Below, piece after piece: positions 9,057-18,332 of a stretch of DNA of 64,000 nt; within the stretch, counting starts at the first letter, position 1; the number at the start of each line of letters is the position of its first letter. The stretch comes from Leptospira sp. WS39.C2 (GTDB taxonomy: Bacteria; Spirochaetota; Leptospiria; Leptospirales; Leptospiraceae): the NCBI RefSeq assembly GCF_040833965.1, contig NZ_CP162142.1, positions 2,319,001 through 2,383,000 of the forward strand, given 5' to 3'. The notes below the pieces were generated by a model. The model made no database searches. It worked only from the letters and a program-made list of their open reading frames with translations, and was not told where the DNA came from. The translations under genes and the position numbers were made by a program.

Positions 9057-9486
9057 CAATGCGGTAGAATTTGAAATAGATAAACCTAAAAAAAAACCAA
9101 GAAGAAGGAAGAGCTAAGGATTTATTATAATTACAAAAAAAAACATATCTTTTGGAATTTATATACTCTTAAGTTGAGTGCAAACACCTCAAGAATATGA
9201 AAACGTATAAAAACAATTTAAATAATATAAAAAGAACGATATTATTTAAATAAATTCACAACCAAAGGCATGAATAATTAAAATTTCCTCCGTAATCGAA
9301 ATAAAATATATTATACTAATTGTAAAATAATTAAAAAAATATTATATAATCTAATAATGAAGTAAAAACAAAAAGAAAGAAAGTTAGGATAAATTAGAAA
9401 AATTAATACTCTTATTCAGACCTTTCTTTTTAAGAGTGAAAGAGATAAAGATTCGCAAATAAATATAAAATGTATTATACCGCACT
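9057..9486 (+). other. Non-coding family cassette, copy 2 (tandem with copy 1)
   Basis: Same terminal inverted repeats and both conserved blocks as copy 1, but the middle differs (ATTATTTAAATAAATTCAC region). The spacer therefore evolves faster than the ends. Confidence 0.8.
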
Positions 9487-9653
9487 GCATATAACAGCGG
9501 CTACTCACTGCGCTTCGGCACTCGCGGCCTCGCTTGGGCTGCGCCACATTTCCCTCCTGGCATTCGCCTTGCTTACGCAAGCTGCATGCCAGTCCCTAAC
9601 GTCCCGCTGGGACTCAGGGTCGGGAAACGTCGAGTAGCCTAGTTCGTTATACG
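9487..9653 (+). repeat. attC site 10 (type C)
   Basis: GCATATAAC left, GTTATACG right, arms GCTACTCAC/GAGTAGC. Confidence 0.9.
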
Positions 9654-9685
9654 CAATTGCAAAAAATAATTTTAAGGAAAATATA

Positions 9686-10114
9686 ATGGCAAAAAAGAAA
9701 ATAATTGTAAGCTTCGACTTTGAAAATGATAAAGCATATAAATTAGTATTAAATATGTGGAATGCAAACCCAAATTTTGAATTTGAATTTGCTGATTTAA
9801 CTCCTGATGAAATAAAAAGTAACGATATCTCTAGAATCAAAGCTGCTTTAACTGCAAAAATAAACAAATCTTCCTACACACTTGTCATAGTTGGACAAAA
9901 TGCAAATAGCGTTCACAAGGATTCAAAATTAATCGGTTATAAAAATTGGATAAATTTTGAAATAGCTAAAAGTAAAGAAAAAGGAAACAAAATAGTCGCA
10001 GTAAAACTAAATAAAGCAAATCAATCGCCTGATGAATTACTTAATTCAGGCGCGTCATGGGCAATGTCCTTCACTCAAGAATCCATATTAAAGGCATTAG
10101 AAGATGTACAATAA
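9686..10114 (+). CDS. ThsB-like TIR-fold protein (DUF1863 type)
   Basis: A 142-residue protein with the pattern of ThsB/DUF1863 TIR-like domains. IIVSFDFENDKAYKLVLNMW is strand A and helix A, FEFADLTPDEIKSND follows, then IKAALTAKINKSSYTLVIVG and KNWINFEIAKSKEKGNKIVA. ThsB proteins of Thoeris detect phage and make NAD-derived signals that switch on a ThsA effector. AGGA at 9675-9678 precedes the ATG. It overlaps the next gene by 11 bases, so both form one unit. No ThsA (SIR2-SLOG) gene is present. Confidence 0.75.
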   Translation: MAKKKIIVSFDFENDKAYKLVLNMWNANPNFEFEFADLTPDEIKSNDISRIKAALTAKINKSSYTLVIVGQNANSVHKDSKLIGYKNWINFEIAKSKEKGNKIVAVKLNKANQSPDELLNSGASWAMSFTQESILKALEDVQ

Positions 10115-10685
10115 TAAGATAGAATTATATTATGACCATTATAAAGATACTTTTGAGCGTATACTAGGTTACAAAACAAGTAGAGACAAGTTCTTTATAT
10201 TTTTAATTACAATCACATATATTAATTTCTTTAATCTTCAAAATCCTGATGCAATATCCAAAATAATCTTCAGTTTACTCTCTGAAAAATTTGGAATTCA
10301 GTATCAATTTAATGGAGATTTCCTAAATTCAACATTGATATTTGTTTTTTTGAGTATAGTAGTAAAATACTTCCAATCCAACATTAACTTAGAAAGACAA
10401 TATGCCTATATTCATTCCCTTGAAAAAAAATTACAAAATAAAGGATTAAAAATTACACGAGAAGGAGTCAGCTATTTAGATAAATATCCAAAAATTCTAT
10501 CGATAATACATAGAATATATACACTAGTTTTCCCTATTTTACTACTTATCTTAATAGGATCCGAAATGTATAAGCACTTTAACACAGATTGTACAATATA
10601 TAAAATCTTAAATTATATTATGCTATCTATATCATTCTTGATTATAATATCAAATATTTACATAATGAATAAAAGTGATGATTAA
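10104..10685 (+). CDS. Four-helix membrane protein paired with the TIR-like gene
   Basis: A 193-residue protein with hydrophobic segments near 30-47, 69-87, 131-153 and 164-187, and a charged cytoplasmic loop (QYAYIHSLEKKLQNKGLKIT) between the second and third. No enzymatic motif is seen. The overlap with the upstream TIR-like gene and their shared cassette suggest a signal producer with a membrane effector, by analogy with Thoeris and CBASS systems that kill through membrane damage. No Macro, SLOG or SAVED sensor is recognisable, so how it would sense a signal is open. Confidence 0.7.
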   Translation: MYNNKIELYYDHYKDTFERILGYKTSRDKFFIFLITITYINFFNLQNPDAISKIIFSLLSEKFGIQYQFNGDFLNSTLIFVFLSIVVKYFQSNINLERQYAYIHSLEKKLQNKGLKITREGVSYLDKYPKILSIIHRIYTLVFPILLLILIGSEMYKHFNTDCTIYKILNYIMLSISFLIIISNIYIMNKSDD

Positions 10686-10699
10686 TAAATTTGCAACTG

Positions 10700-10863
10700 C
10701 GTATAACAGCGACTTACCGCTACGCTTCGGCACAAGACCTCGCTCGGCCTGCGGCAAATCCTCCTCCTGGCATTCGCCTTGCGTTCGCAAGCTACATGCC
10801 AGTCCCTAACGTCCCGCTGGGACTCAGGGTCGGAGGACTTCGGTAAGTCTAGTTCGTTATATG
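10700..10863 (+). repeat. attC site 11 (type A)
   Basis: CGTATAAC left, GTTATATG right, arms CTTACCG/CGGTAAG with CCTCC/GGAGG second arm. Confidence 0.9.
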
Positions 10864-11338
10864 CAATGCGGTAGAATTTGAAATAGAACAAGCCATAAAA
10901 AAATAAAGCCAAGAAGAAGAAGAAGAAGAAAAAAATAACATATCTTTTGGAATTTATATATTCTTTAGTTGAGTGCAAACTCCTTAAGTATACTAAACCA
11001 TAAAAAAATTTTTAATAATATCGAAAGAATGATAATATTAAAATAAATTCAAAACCAATAGCATAAAATTGTAAAATTTTTTCAGTAATCGATTATAAAG
11101 AGTAAAGTTATTAATAGTGAAATTATAAAAAAATATTATATGATGTAAAACGATAGCAAAACCAATTTTTAAAAAGTGAAATAAATATACTTTATTCAAT
11201 CTATCCATTGAATAATAACAAAAAGAAAGAAAGTTAAGAAAAATTTGAAAAATTAATGCTCTTATTCAAACTTTGATTTTTAAGATTGAAAGAGATGAAG
11301 ATTCGCATTTAAATATTAAATATGTAAAATACCGCACT
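10864..11338 (+). other. Non-coding family cassette, copy 3
   Basis: About 475 bp with the shared CAATGCGGTAGAATTT start and ACCGCACTGC end. A GAAGAAGAAGAAGAAG run and a longer AT-rich middle are specific to this copy. The reverse strand has a TTG-initiated frame that runs into attC, which I regard as spurious. Confidence 0.8.
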
Positions 11339-11504
11339 GCATATAACAACGGCTTTCCGCTTCGCTTCGGAACTAGCCCTCGCTCGGGCTACGCCAAATT
11401 CTCCTCCTGGCATTCGCCTTGCGTTCGCAAGCTACATGCCAGTCCCTAACGTCCCGTCCGGGACTCAGGGTCGGAGAACTTCGGTAAGCCTAGTTCGTTA
11501 TACG
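11339..11504 (+). repeat. attC site 12 (type A2)
   Basis: GCATATAAC left, GTTATACG right, arms GGCTTTCCG/CGGTAAGCC. Confidence 0.9.
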
Positions 11505-11583
11505 CCATAATTTTAAAATCTATTAATTGAATGTATTCTAAATGGTCAAAATTTTTTATTGTATTATCAGCGTGTGGAAAAAA

Positions 11584-12669
11584 ATGAAAATATTTATTTT
11601 ATTTGTATTGTTAATATACAGTAACTACTTAGAAGCAAATAACACTTCAGAATGCCCAGTTATTTACGAACAAACAGAATCTTTCATTGATGATAAAAAG
11701 ATTCTGACACTGAAACGGGGCAACGAAGAATACTTAATACAATATGACGAATTGATCCTCTCTGAAAGTCCTTTTAATGAAGGACTAGCGGCTGTAAAAA
11801 TTAACGATAAATGGGGATACATTGATTCAGATTTTAGAAATATAATACCAAATAAATTTAGTTATGTTGGTAATTTTAATGAAAATTTTGCGATTGTTAT
11901 AGATGAAAAACTAGCCTTCGGATGGGGTTTTATCAATAAATTTGGGGATATAATTGAACCAGAATTCGACTTTTATGATAGATTTAGCGAAGGTCTTGCA
12001 CCTGTTTCTCTTGATGGAAAGTATGGATATATAGATACTAAAGGAAAACTAGTCATTGAACATAAATTTAAAAATTCTGTAGGTCGTTTCACAGAAGGAT
12101 TCGCAGAAGTCCAAATTGGTAAAAAATTTGGTTTCATTGATAAAGGTGGCAAAATTGTCATTAAACCAAAGTTTACTCTCACCAGAGGATTCCTTGATGG
12201 ACTTGCTCCAATAGAAATTAACAATAAATGGGGGTTCATTGATAAATCAGGGAAAATTATCATAAAACTAAAATTTGATGATGCTTTTAATTTCAGTGAA
12301 GGTCTTGCTGCTGTAAACATTGGCAATAAATGGGGGTTCATTGATAAATCAGGAAAAACTATCATTGATCTAAATTTCCAACTTGCTTATCCCTTCACCG
12401 ATGGTTTTGCTACTGTAAAAATTAAAAATAAATGGGGGTTCATTGATAAATCAGGAAAAATTATCATTAATCCAAATTTCGATGATGCTTCTCTCTTCAG
12501 TGATGGTTATGCTGCCGTAAAAATTAACAATAAATGGGGATACATTGATAAAATTGGAAAAATTGTTATCAACCCACAGTTTGATAAAGTAAGTAAATTC
12601 CAAAATGGATATGCTGGTGTAAAAATTGGAAATAAATATGGTTTCATTAAAAGTCCAGAATGTCTTTAA
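11584..12669 (+). CDS. Exported WG-repeat protein
   Basis: About 361 residues from the ATG at 11584, followed by a clear signal sequence (MKIFILFVLLIYSNYLEA). The remainder consists of about nine WG repeats of roughly 35 residues, each with a (W/Y/F)G(Y/F)ID turn followed by GKIII and a FxxGLAAVKI block. WG repeats form beta-rich binding surfaces in exported proteins. The ligand is unknown. The middle repeats are near identical at DNA level (NKWGFIDKSGK occurs three times), suggesting recent internal duplication. A GTG/ATG further upstream would add an unlikely extension before the signal peptide. Confidence 0.88.
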   Translation: MKIFILFVLLIYSNYLEANNTSECPVIYEQTESFIDDKKILTLKRGNEEYLIQYDELILSESPFNEGLAAVKINDKWGYIDSDFRNIIPNKFSYVGNFNENFAIVIDEKLAFGWGFINKFGDIIEPEFDFYDRFSEGLAPVSLDGKYGYIDTKGKLVIEHKFKNSVGRFTEGFAEVQIGKKFGFIDKGGKIVIKPKFTLTRGFLDGLAPIEINNKWGFIDKSGKIIIKLKFDDAFNFSEGLAAVNIGNKWGFIDKSGKTIIDLNFQLAYPFTDGFATVKIKNKWGFIDKSGKIIINPNFDDASLFSDGYAAVKINNKWGYIDKIGKIVINPQFDKVSKFQNGYAGVKIGNKYGFIKSPECL

Positions 12670-12737
12670 AAAATACTTCCTATTAAGTTTTATTATTTAC
12701 GAATTAAAAACAAAATAATTATGAATTTCAATTACGG

Positions 12738-12903
12738 CGTATAACAGCGACTAACCGCTTCACTTCGGGACTTGCGCCCTCGTTCGGTCTACGACACATA
12801 GGCTTTTGTCACTCCTCTTGCTTGCGCAAGCGTCGTGCCAATCCCTAACGTCCCGTCCGGGACTCAGGGCCAGCCTACGTCGGTTAGTCTAGTTCGTTAT
12901 ATG
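12738..12903 (+). repeat. attC site 13 (type B)
   Basis: CGTATAAC left, GTTATATG right, arms CTAACCG/CGGTTAG. Confidence 0.9.
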
Positions 12904-13383
12904 CAATGCGGTAGAATTTGAAATAGAACAATACATAAGCAAACTAAAGACAAGAATAAGGAGGAAAAACTAAGGATTGAATATAATTACAAAAAAAGAA
13001 AACATATCTTTTGGAATTTATATACTCTTTAGTTAAATGCAAACTCCTTAAGTAGATTAAAACGTAAAAATAAAATTTTAATTATATCAAAAATAACGAT
13101 AATTTTTCAAAAAAATTCATAATCAAAAGCATGAAAATTTTATATTTCAACCGTAATCGAAAGAAAAAAATATGATATGATCTAATAATGAAGTAAAACC
13201 AATTTTTAGATTTATTAAAATCGTAATGAATTTACTATTCCCAATTTTTTAATTCTATAAAAACAAAAAGAAAGAAAGTTAAGAAAAATTAGAAAAATTA
13301 ATACTCTTATTCAGACTTTGCTTTTTAAGAGTGAAAGAGATCAAGATTTGCATATAAATATAAAATATGTATTATACCGCACT
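12904..13383 (+). other. Non-coding family cassette, copy 4
   Basis: Same ends and conserved blocks. The internal TTGAGTGCAAACACC element appears as TTAAATGCAAACTCC, so this copy is among the more diverged members. Confidence 0.8.
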
Positions 13384-13548
13384 GCATATAACAGCAGCTT
13401 TCCGCTTCGCTTCGGGACAAGCCCTCGCTCGGCCTTCGGCAAATTCTCCTTCTGGCATTCGCCTTGCTTTCGCAAGCTACATGCCAGTCCCTAACGTCCC
13501 GTTGGGACTCAGGGTCGGAGAACTTCGGTAAGCCTAGTTCGTTAGTCG
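13384..13548 (+). repeat. attC site 14 (type A2)
   Basis: GCATATAAC left, GTTAGTCG right, arms AGCTTTCCG/CGGTAAGC. Confidence 0.9.
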
Positions 13549-13648
13549 CAATTGCTTAGAATTGTTGTTATAATAAATTTTAAAGAAATAAATTCAGTTC
13601 TCATCGATACTAAAAATCAAAAAACATAAAAAGGACAATTACAAATAA

Positions 13649-14170
13649 ATGAAAAAATTACAAATCATAGCTAGTCTATTAATTTTCAATTTCCAACTTT
13701 CGGCAAAAACGCATACCTTAGATAATGGTAAAATTTCATTTGAAGCAAATGACGAATTCCAAACTTTCTCTCAAGAAATAATCGATATTAAATACCCATC
13801 TAAACGTGCTCCGAAATTCGTTATTGGTACGAAATCAACAAAAACTTCCATCGGTTTCGATATCAAAAATAACAAAATCGAAGAAGCTGATTTAGACGAA
13901 TTCAGAAAAGGTATGTCGGAGAGTTTCAATAAAATTATTCCAGGTATCGTCTGGATTAAAAATGAAATCATTACCATTAATAATAAAAAATTCATTCTCT
14001 TTAATTTTCAATCGAATGCTATTGATACACAAATAAACAATACGATGTTGATCACTAATTATAATGGAAATATGCTGATTCTTAACTTAAATTCAACTAT
14101 AGACGAATATCCTAGCTATAAAAAAGAATTTGAAAATATAATTAACTCAATTAAAATCGAAGAGAAATAA
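13649..14170 (+). CDS. Secreted or periplasmic protein, function unknown
   Basis: A 173-residue protein with a Sec-type signal (KKLQIIASLLIFNFQLSAKT), cleavage likely after LSA. The mature region is a mix of beta strands and charged loops, with a DEFRKGMSESFNKIIPGIVW helix and a terminal IINSIKIEEK. This layout resembles PsbP/DUF1795-type stress proteins that carry a small beta-sheet domain, but the match is only general. Single-gene cassette. AAAGGAC at 13629-13635 is the probable ribosome site. Confidence 0.65.
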   Translation: MKKLQIIASLLIFNFQLSAKTHTLDNGKISFEANDEFQTFSQEIIDIKYPSKRAPKFVIGTKSTKTSIGFDIKNNKIEEADLDEFRKGMSESFNKIIPGIVWIKNEIITINNKKFILFNFQSNAIDTQINNTMLITNYNGNMLILNLNSTIDEYPSYKKEFENIINSIKIEEK

Positions 14171-14289
14171 AAAATTATTCATTCTATTTAACATTTCAAG
14201 TAAAATTATTTGAAATAAAATTCATTTTTTAAAATCAAAACTTTTCAATAATATTGTATATCTATAAGGCAACGTTTCATAAGCAACTG

Positions 14290-14455
14290 CGACTAACAAC
14301 GTCTTACCGCTTCGCTTCGGCACTTACGGCCTCGCTCGGGCTACGCCAAATTCCCCTTCTGGCATTCGCCTTGCATACGCAAGCTACATGCCAGTCCCTA
14401 ACGTCCCGTCGGGACTCAGGGTCGGAGAACTTCGGTAAGCCTAGTTCGTTATGCG
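14290..14455 (+). repeat. attC site 15 (type A)
   Basis: CGACTAAC left, GTTATGCG right, arms CTTACCG/CGGTAAG. The left box matches the GTTAGTCG at the start of its cassette. Confidence 0.9.
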
Positions 14456-14533
14456 CAATTCCGAAAATGTTCGTCTTGAATTCCAGCAGATATTTTTAAT
14501 ACTCGAAAAATTGTAAATTTTAAGGAATAATGA

Positions 14534-15361
14534 ATGATTAAATTAATCGATGTTTGGGCGCAACCACCCCTAAAACAATTTATGGATAGAATGCCAGAAA
14601 TTCATAGATTGGCTAAGCTCTCAGGCTCAAGTGAACTCTTAAATAGACATGTTCCAATTGAAGAACTTATTGATATTATGGATCAATCTGGCACTGCTAT
14701 TACTCTTCTTTCCGCCTGGTGTAGACCCGAGGGTTGGGTCATAAATAATGATGAGATAGCAGAAATATGCAATAGATTTCCAAATAGATTTAAAGGATTA
14801 GCTACAATCGATCTATCAAACCCATTGCAGGCAGTTCGTGAATTAGATCGAGCAGTGAATCACCTAGGATTTGTTGGACTAAGAGTTGTTCCTTGGCTAT
14901 GGAATTTACCTCCAACTGATAGACTTTATTTCCCTTTATATATTAAATGTATTGAACTTGATATTCCCTTTTGCACACAAGTAGGGCACACTGGCCCGCT
15001 TAAACCTTCTGAAACTGGTCGCCCTATTCCTTACATCGACGAAATCGCATTGCTTTTTCCTGAATTAAAAATTGTCTGTGGGCATATTGGATATCCTTGG
15101 ACTGAAGAAATGATTGCCGTTGCATGGAAACATGAGAATGTGTATATTGACACTTCGGCTTATAAACCAAATGCTTATCCAAAAACTCTTGTCGATTTTA
15201 TGAAATCTTTTGGAAGAAAAAAAGTAATGTTTGGTACAAATTATCCTCAACTTAATCATATTGAATGCCAAAAGCAATTAGAAAATCTGAATTTTTCAAA
15301 ATCAATTCTCGAGTATTTTGGCTACAAAAATGCAGAGAAAATTTTCAAAATAAAGTGTTAG
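14534..15361 (+). CDS. Amidohydrolase-superfamily (Amidohydro_2) protein with altered metal site
   Basis: A 275-residue TIM-barrel type protein. FCTQVGHTGP (middle), LKIVCGHIGYPW (His near the barrel end) and VMFGTNYPQLNH (C-terminal acidic position replaced by Asn) follow the order of Amidohydro_2 hydrolases and decarboxylases. The usual N-terminal His-x-His is replaced by DVWAQPP (residues 6-12), so metal binding may be partial or lost. A family with this IDxWAQ start exists elsewhere to my recollection. It is a rare metabolic-looking cassette among toxin and defence genes. The substrate is unknown. Confidence 0.75.
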   Translation: MIKLIDVWAQPPLKQFMDRMPEIHRLAKLSGSSELLNRHVPIEELIDIMDQSGTAITLLSAWCRPEGWVINNDEIAEICNRFPNRFKGLATIDLSNPLQAVRELDRAVNHLGFVGLRVVPWLWNLPPTDRLYFPLYIKCIELDIPFCTQVGHTGPLKPSETGRPIPYIDEIALLFPELKIVCGHIGYPWTEEMIAVAWKHENVYIDTSAYKPNAYPKTLVDFMKSFGRKKVMFGTNYPQLNHIECQKQLENLNFSKSILEYFGYKNAEKIFKIKC

Positions 15362-15379
15362 TTGTTCTAATCGGAACAG

Positions 15380-15545
15380 CGCATAACATCGGCTACTCGC
15401 TTCGCTTCGGGACTTACGCCCTCGCTCGGTCTGCGACACATAGGCTTCTGGCACTCCCCTTGCATTCGCAAGTCTCGTTCCAGTCCCTAACGTCCCGTCC
15501 GGGACTCAGGGCCAGCCTACGTCGAGTAGCCTGGTTCGTTATACG
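15380..15545 (+). repeat. attC site 16 (B/C hybrid, paired)
   Basis: Combines type C inner arms (GCTACTCG/CGAGTAGC) with the type B second arm (ACATAGGCT/AGCCTACG). Both sides match, so the fold is intact. Confidence 0.9.
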
Positions 15546-15578
15546 CAATAGCCTAAAAAATTAACAGGAAAAGAAAAA

Positions 15579-16442
15579 ATGTATAATTTATTTGTTACCT
15601 CGAATGACGAAGATTGGGAAGGAAATCCATTTATTATGGATGTAAACAGGTATCTAGAATATACAGATCGTGATATTGAGAATAAATTTATAAAATTAAA
15701 TGATGAAATCAAAAATGAAGTCAAAAGATATCCAACAATTTTTGCATACGAAAACAGATGTCAATTAAATCCAAAATTTGGATTAATCAGAGAAATTATA
15801 AGCAAACCTAAAGAAATAAAAATAGAATATGAAATCATTAAATTACCAAATTTTCTAAATTACCAAGAATTGAACGATTATAGTTTCGAATTAGATATTG
15901 GTAAATGGGAATTAAATAGAACACACTGGGCCATAAAAGATGTAAACTTAAGCAGAGAATTGCATAATTTTAGAATCGAACTTCCATATGGAATATCACG
16001 AGATTCAAAGTCTGTTAATATTTCAAAGCATTCTTTTGAAGTCGCATTTTCGTTTCCTGGCGATATCAGAAAAAACGTTGAAAGCATTGCATTCGAATTA
16101 GAAAAACTAATAGGACCAAATTCATACTTTTACGATAACAATTATAAAGCTCAACTTGCACAACCAAGACTCGACATTCTATTACAAGATATTTATCGAA
16201 ATCGATCAAAACTTATAGTCGTATTTCTATCTCATGAATATCAAAAAAAAGAATGGTGTGGAATAGAATTTAGAGCAATTCAAGAGATTATAATGGAAAA
16301 GTTAAATAATAAAATAATGTTTATAAAAATGGACGACGGAAAAGTGGATGGAGTATTCAAAACAGATGGATATATTGATGGCAGAACCCATACATCACTT
16401 GAAATTGCGAAGCTAATAAAAGAAAGAGTTGATCTATTTTAA
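15579..16442 (+). CDS. TIR-domain protein with unknown N-terminal domain
   Basis: A 287-residue protein. Residues from about 148 form a TIR domain: FEVAFSFPGDIRKNVESIAF is strand A and helix A, SKLIVVFLSHEYQKKEWCG is strand C, and WCGIEFRAIQE (about 226-236) carries the putative catalytic Glu of bacterial TIR NADases. The first 140 residues are a conserved-looking alpha/beta region I cannot name; it probably senses or oligomerises. Bacterial TIR proteins deplete or modify NAD during phage infection. Single-gene cassette with AACAGGAAAAG just upstream of the start. Confidence 0.82.
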   Translation: MYNLFVTSNDEDWEGNPFIMDVNRYLEYTDRDIENKFIKLNDEIKNEVKRYPTIFAYENRCQLNPKFGLIREIISKPKEIKIEYEIIKLPNFLNYQELNDYSFELDIGKWELNRTHWAIKDVNLSRELHNFRIELPYGISRDSKSVNISKHSFEVAFSFPGDIRKNVESIAFELEKLIGPNSYFYDNNYKAQLAQPRLDILLQDIYRNRSKLIVVFLSHEYQKKEWCGIEFRAIQEIIMEKLNNKIMFIKMDDGKVDGVFKTDGYIDGRTHTSLEIAKLIKERVDLF

Positions 16443-16455
16443 TAATAGGCTACTG

Positions 16456-16620
16456 CGTATAACAGCGCGGAAACGCTGCGCTTCGGCACTTGCGGCCTCG
16501 CTTGGGCTGTGCCACATTCCCCTTCTGGCACTCGCTTGCATCCGCAAGCTACATGCCAGTCCCTAACGTCCCGTTGGGACTCAGGGTCGGGGAACGTCGT
16601 CTCCGCTAATTCGTTATACG
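16456..16620 (+). repeat. attC site 17 (type D variant)
   Basis: CGTATAAC/GTTATACG with arms GCGGAAACG/CGTCTCCGC, a compensated change from the usual GGGAAACG/CGTCTCCC. Confidence 0.9.
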
Positions 16621-16774
16621 TAATTGCGAAAAATTATACGTTAATAAAAATAAACGATAAGAAAAACAATCCTCAAATGGGACTATAAAATTATCTAAGA
16701 AAGTGATAGAACACGTTAAATAAAATGAATAAAATATTTAATCAAAACACTAAAATTAAGAAAAATTTCAATTT

Positions 16775-17002
16775 ATGTTACTTGCAACTTCAATCAATTT
16801 GATATTAGTAAACTTTATATTAAATGATAAAAGTATGATTTCGATATTATTTCAAAATCTTATGTCTTTTATAATCCTAATTGCGATTTTGTTTAAGATA
16901 AGAAATCTAAATACTATATTACAAATTTGGTTCGGTATAATTACATTATTCAATCTTTTAAAAATTAAGTTCAAAAATAAGAAAATTCATAAAATAAACT
17001 AA
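16775..17002 (+). CDS. Short hydrophobic protein, possible membrane protein
   Basis: A 75-residue frame with two hydrophobic stretches (about 1-16 and 23-43) and a basic tail (KFKNKKIHKIN). No family. Start and expression are uncertain because no ribosome site is apparent. It precedes a secreted small protein in the same cassette, 106 nt downstream. Confidence 0.4.
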   Translation: MLLATSINLILVNFILNDKSMISILFQNLMSFIILIAILFKIRNLNTILQIWFGIITLFNLLKIKFKNKKIHKIN

Positions 17003-17108
17003 ATATCTATTTCAATATATTTTTTAAATTCTATTATATTTATACCGTTTATCCTTTCGGTTAAAAAATATATACTTTCTGAATAGATATGAAAATGGAT
17101 TAAAAAAT

Positions 17109-17411
17109 ATGCTCTCAAAAATTTTAAATTGGAAATGTATAACCGTTCTTACACTCGCGATGATTTCATCTTTCCCTATATTTTCAAAAGAAAAGAATAT
17201 TTCCTCCAAAAAAAGCAATGAAAGACTTCCTTATTATGATCCTAATTGTAAAGAAAAAAATATTTGTTACAATAATTGCATTAATAAACCTAATTACGCA
17301 AATGCGTTGTCCTTCTTTACAACTGCAGTTGATCATCAGATTTCTAGCAAAATTCAATCAGAATGTTTAAAAGAATGTTCAAATACAATCTGCTATAAAA
17401 ATGCAATTTAG
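17109..17411 (+). CDS. Small exported Cys-rich protein
   Basis: A 100-residue protein with a signal sequence (TVLTLAMISSFPIFSKEKN) and a mature part with six Cys in CKEKNICYNNC and CLKECSNTICY patterns. The paired CxxxC spacing suggests disulphides or a metal site in the periplasm. Family not recognised. It is the last gene before attC site 18. Confidence 0.6.
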   Translation: MLSKILNWKCITVLTLAMISSFPIFSKEKNISSKKSNERLPYYDPNCKEKNICYNNCINKPNYANALSFFTTAVDHQISSKIQSECLKECSNTICYKNAI

Positions 17412-17424
17412 ACTTCCGCAACTA

Positions 17425-17590
17425 CGTATAACAGCAACTAACCGCTTCACTTCGGGACTTACGCCCTCGTTCGGTCTCCGACACATAGGCTTTTGTCACT
17501 CCTCTTGCTTATGCAAGCGTCGTGCCAATCCCTAACGTCCCATCCGGGACTCAGGGCCAGCCTACGTCGGTTAGTCTAGTTCGTTATACG
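17425..17590 (+). repeat. attC site 18 (type B)
   Basis: CGTATAAC/GTTATACG, arms CTAACCG/CGGTTAG, with CGTCCCATCC/GGGAC centre. Confidence 0.9.
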
Positions 17591-17629
17591 CAAGGTCGCA
17601 AAATTTAATCTGAACAAAAAAAATAGAAC

Positions 17630-17657
17630 TTGACCGTATCACAATTTCGTATTACAT
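17630..17657 (+). promoter_or_regulatory. Promoter and operator of VapBC copy 1
   Basis: TTGACC at 17630-17635 is a -35-like box; TATTAC at 17650-17655 or TTACAT two bases later is -10-like. GTATCAC and GTATTAC half-sites lie within, in direct order, and recur inverted at the 54.6-kb RHH-PIN module. Confidence 0.55.
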
Positions 17658-17666
17658 TTCTAAATT

Positions 17667-17927
17667 ATGATCAGTTTACGCTTACCCCCAGAACTAGAAA
17701 GAAAACTTGATTCATTTGCCAAATCAGAAGGAAAAAGTCGAACAGAAATAGTTAAAGATTCTATTCTGGAGTATATCAAAAATCGAGGAAGTAGCAAAAC
17801 TCCATTTGAATTAGGATTAGATTTATTTGGAAAACATTATTCTGAGAATTCCGACTTAGCTCAAAATAGAAAAGCTTACCTACAGAAAGCTATTGGAAAA
17901 AAGAATGAAAAACGTAGCTCTCATTGA
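17667..17927 (+). CDS. vapB: RHH-type antitoxin of VapBC pair, copy 1
   Basis: An 86-residue protein with a ribbon-helix-helix start, MISLRLPPELERKLDSFAKS, then GKSRTEIVKDSILEYI. RHH proteins dimerise to bind DNA, and their tails (DLFGKHYSENSDLAQNRKAY) plug the PIN active site. The stop lies inside the toxin gene. A paralogue at 45756 differs by one residue but many third positions, so the two copies separated some time ago. Confidence 0.88.
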   Translation: MISLRLPPELERKLDSFAKSEGKSRTEIVKDSILEYIKNRGSSKTPFELGLDLFGKHYSENSDLAQNRKAYLQKAIGKKNEKRSSH

Positions 17928-18321
17928 TTCTGGGCCAATAATTGCTTTATTCAATTCCAAAGATAAGTTTCACAAAAATACTTTAAAATTTCTTAAATCT
18001 TATAAGGGTGAATTAGTTTCTACTTGGCCAGTTATAACAGAAGTTGTTTACTTGCTTTCATTCTCTGTTGAAGCACAGTCAGACTTTCTTGAATGGATTG
18101 AAAGAGGAAGTATCAAAATATTTGATTTAAACATTGAGGATCTTGAATACATTAAAAATCGAATGAGAAAGTATTCAGATTTACCTAAGGATTTAGCTGA
18201 CGCTTCCTTAATGTGCATTTCTGAAAAAATGGGAATTGAACGGATTGTTAGTATTGATTCGGACTTCTCTATTTACAAAAACTTAAAAGGGAAATTTTTA
18301 CAGAACCTTTTTAAAGTATAA
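17905..18321 (+). CDS. vapC: VapC-type PIN-domain toxin, copy 1
   Basis: About 138 residues. LIDSGPIIALFNSKDKFH gives the first Asp, PVITEVVYLL the Glu, LPKDLADASLMCISE a central Asp pair, and ERIVSIDSDFSIY the last acidic position. That is the PIN four-carboxylate set for RNA cleavage. Known VapC toxins cut tRNA or rRNA. It overlaps the antitoxin by 23 bases. I prefer the ATG starting KNVALID because longer starts add only MEKR. Confidence 0.9.
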   Translation: MKNVALIDSGPIIALFNSKDKFHKNTLKFLKSYKGELVSTWPVITEVVYLLSFSVEAQSDFLEWIERGSIKIFDLNIEDLEYIKNRMRKYSDLPKDLADASLMCISEKMGIERIVSIDSDFSIYKNLKGKFLQNLFKV

Positions 18322-18332
18322 ATGCGATCCAG

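Noticed and set aside
10682..10978. Minus-strand frame inside non-coding copy 3
   Set aside because: It starts at TTG, has a Phe run and enters attC. It is not shared by the other copies.
11973..12365. Minus-strand frame within the WG-repeat gene
   Set aside because: It is a shadow of the repeats on the other strand.
12111..12669. WG repeats as a tandem DNA satellite
   Set aside because: Reading frame and protein motif are kept throughout, so it is a coding repeat.
14254..14499. Frame across attC site 15
   Set aside because: Composed mostly of attC translation, with no independent start signal.
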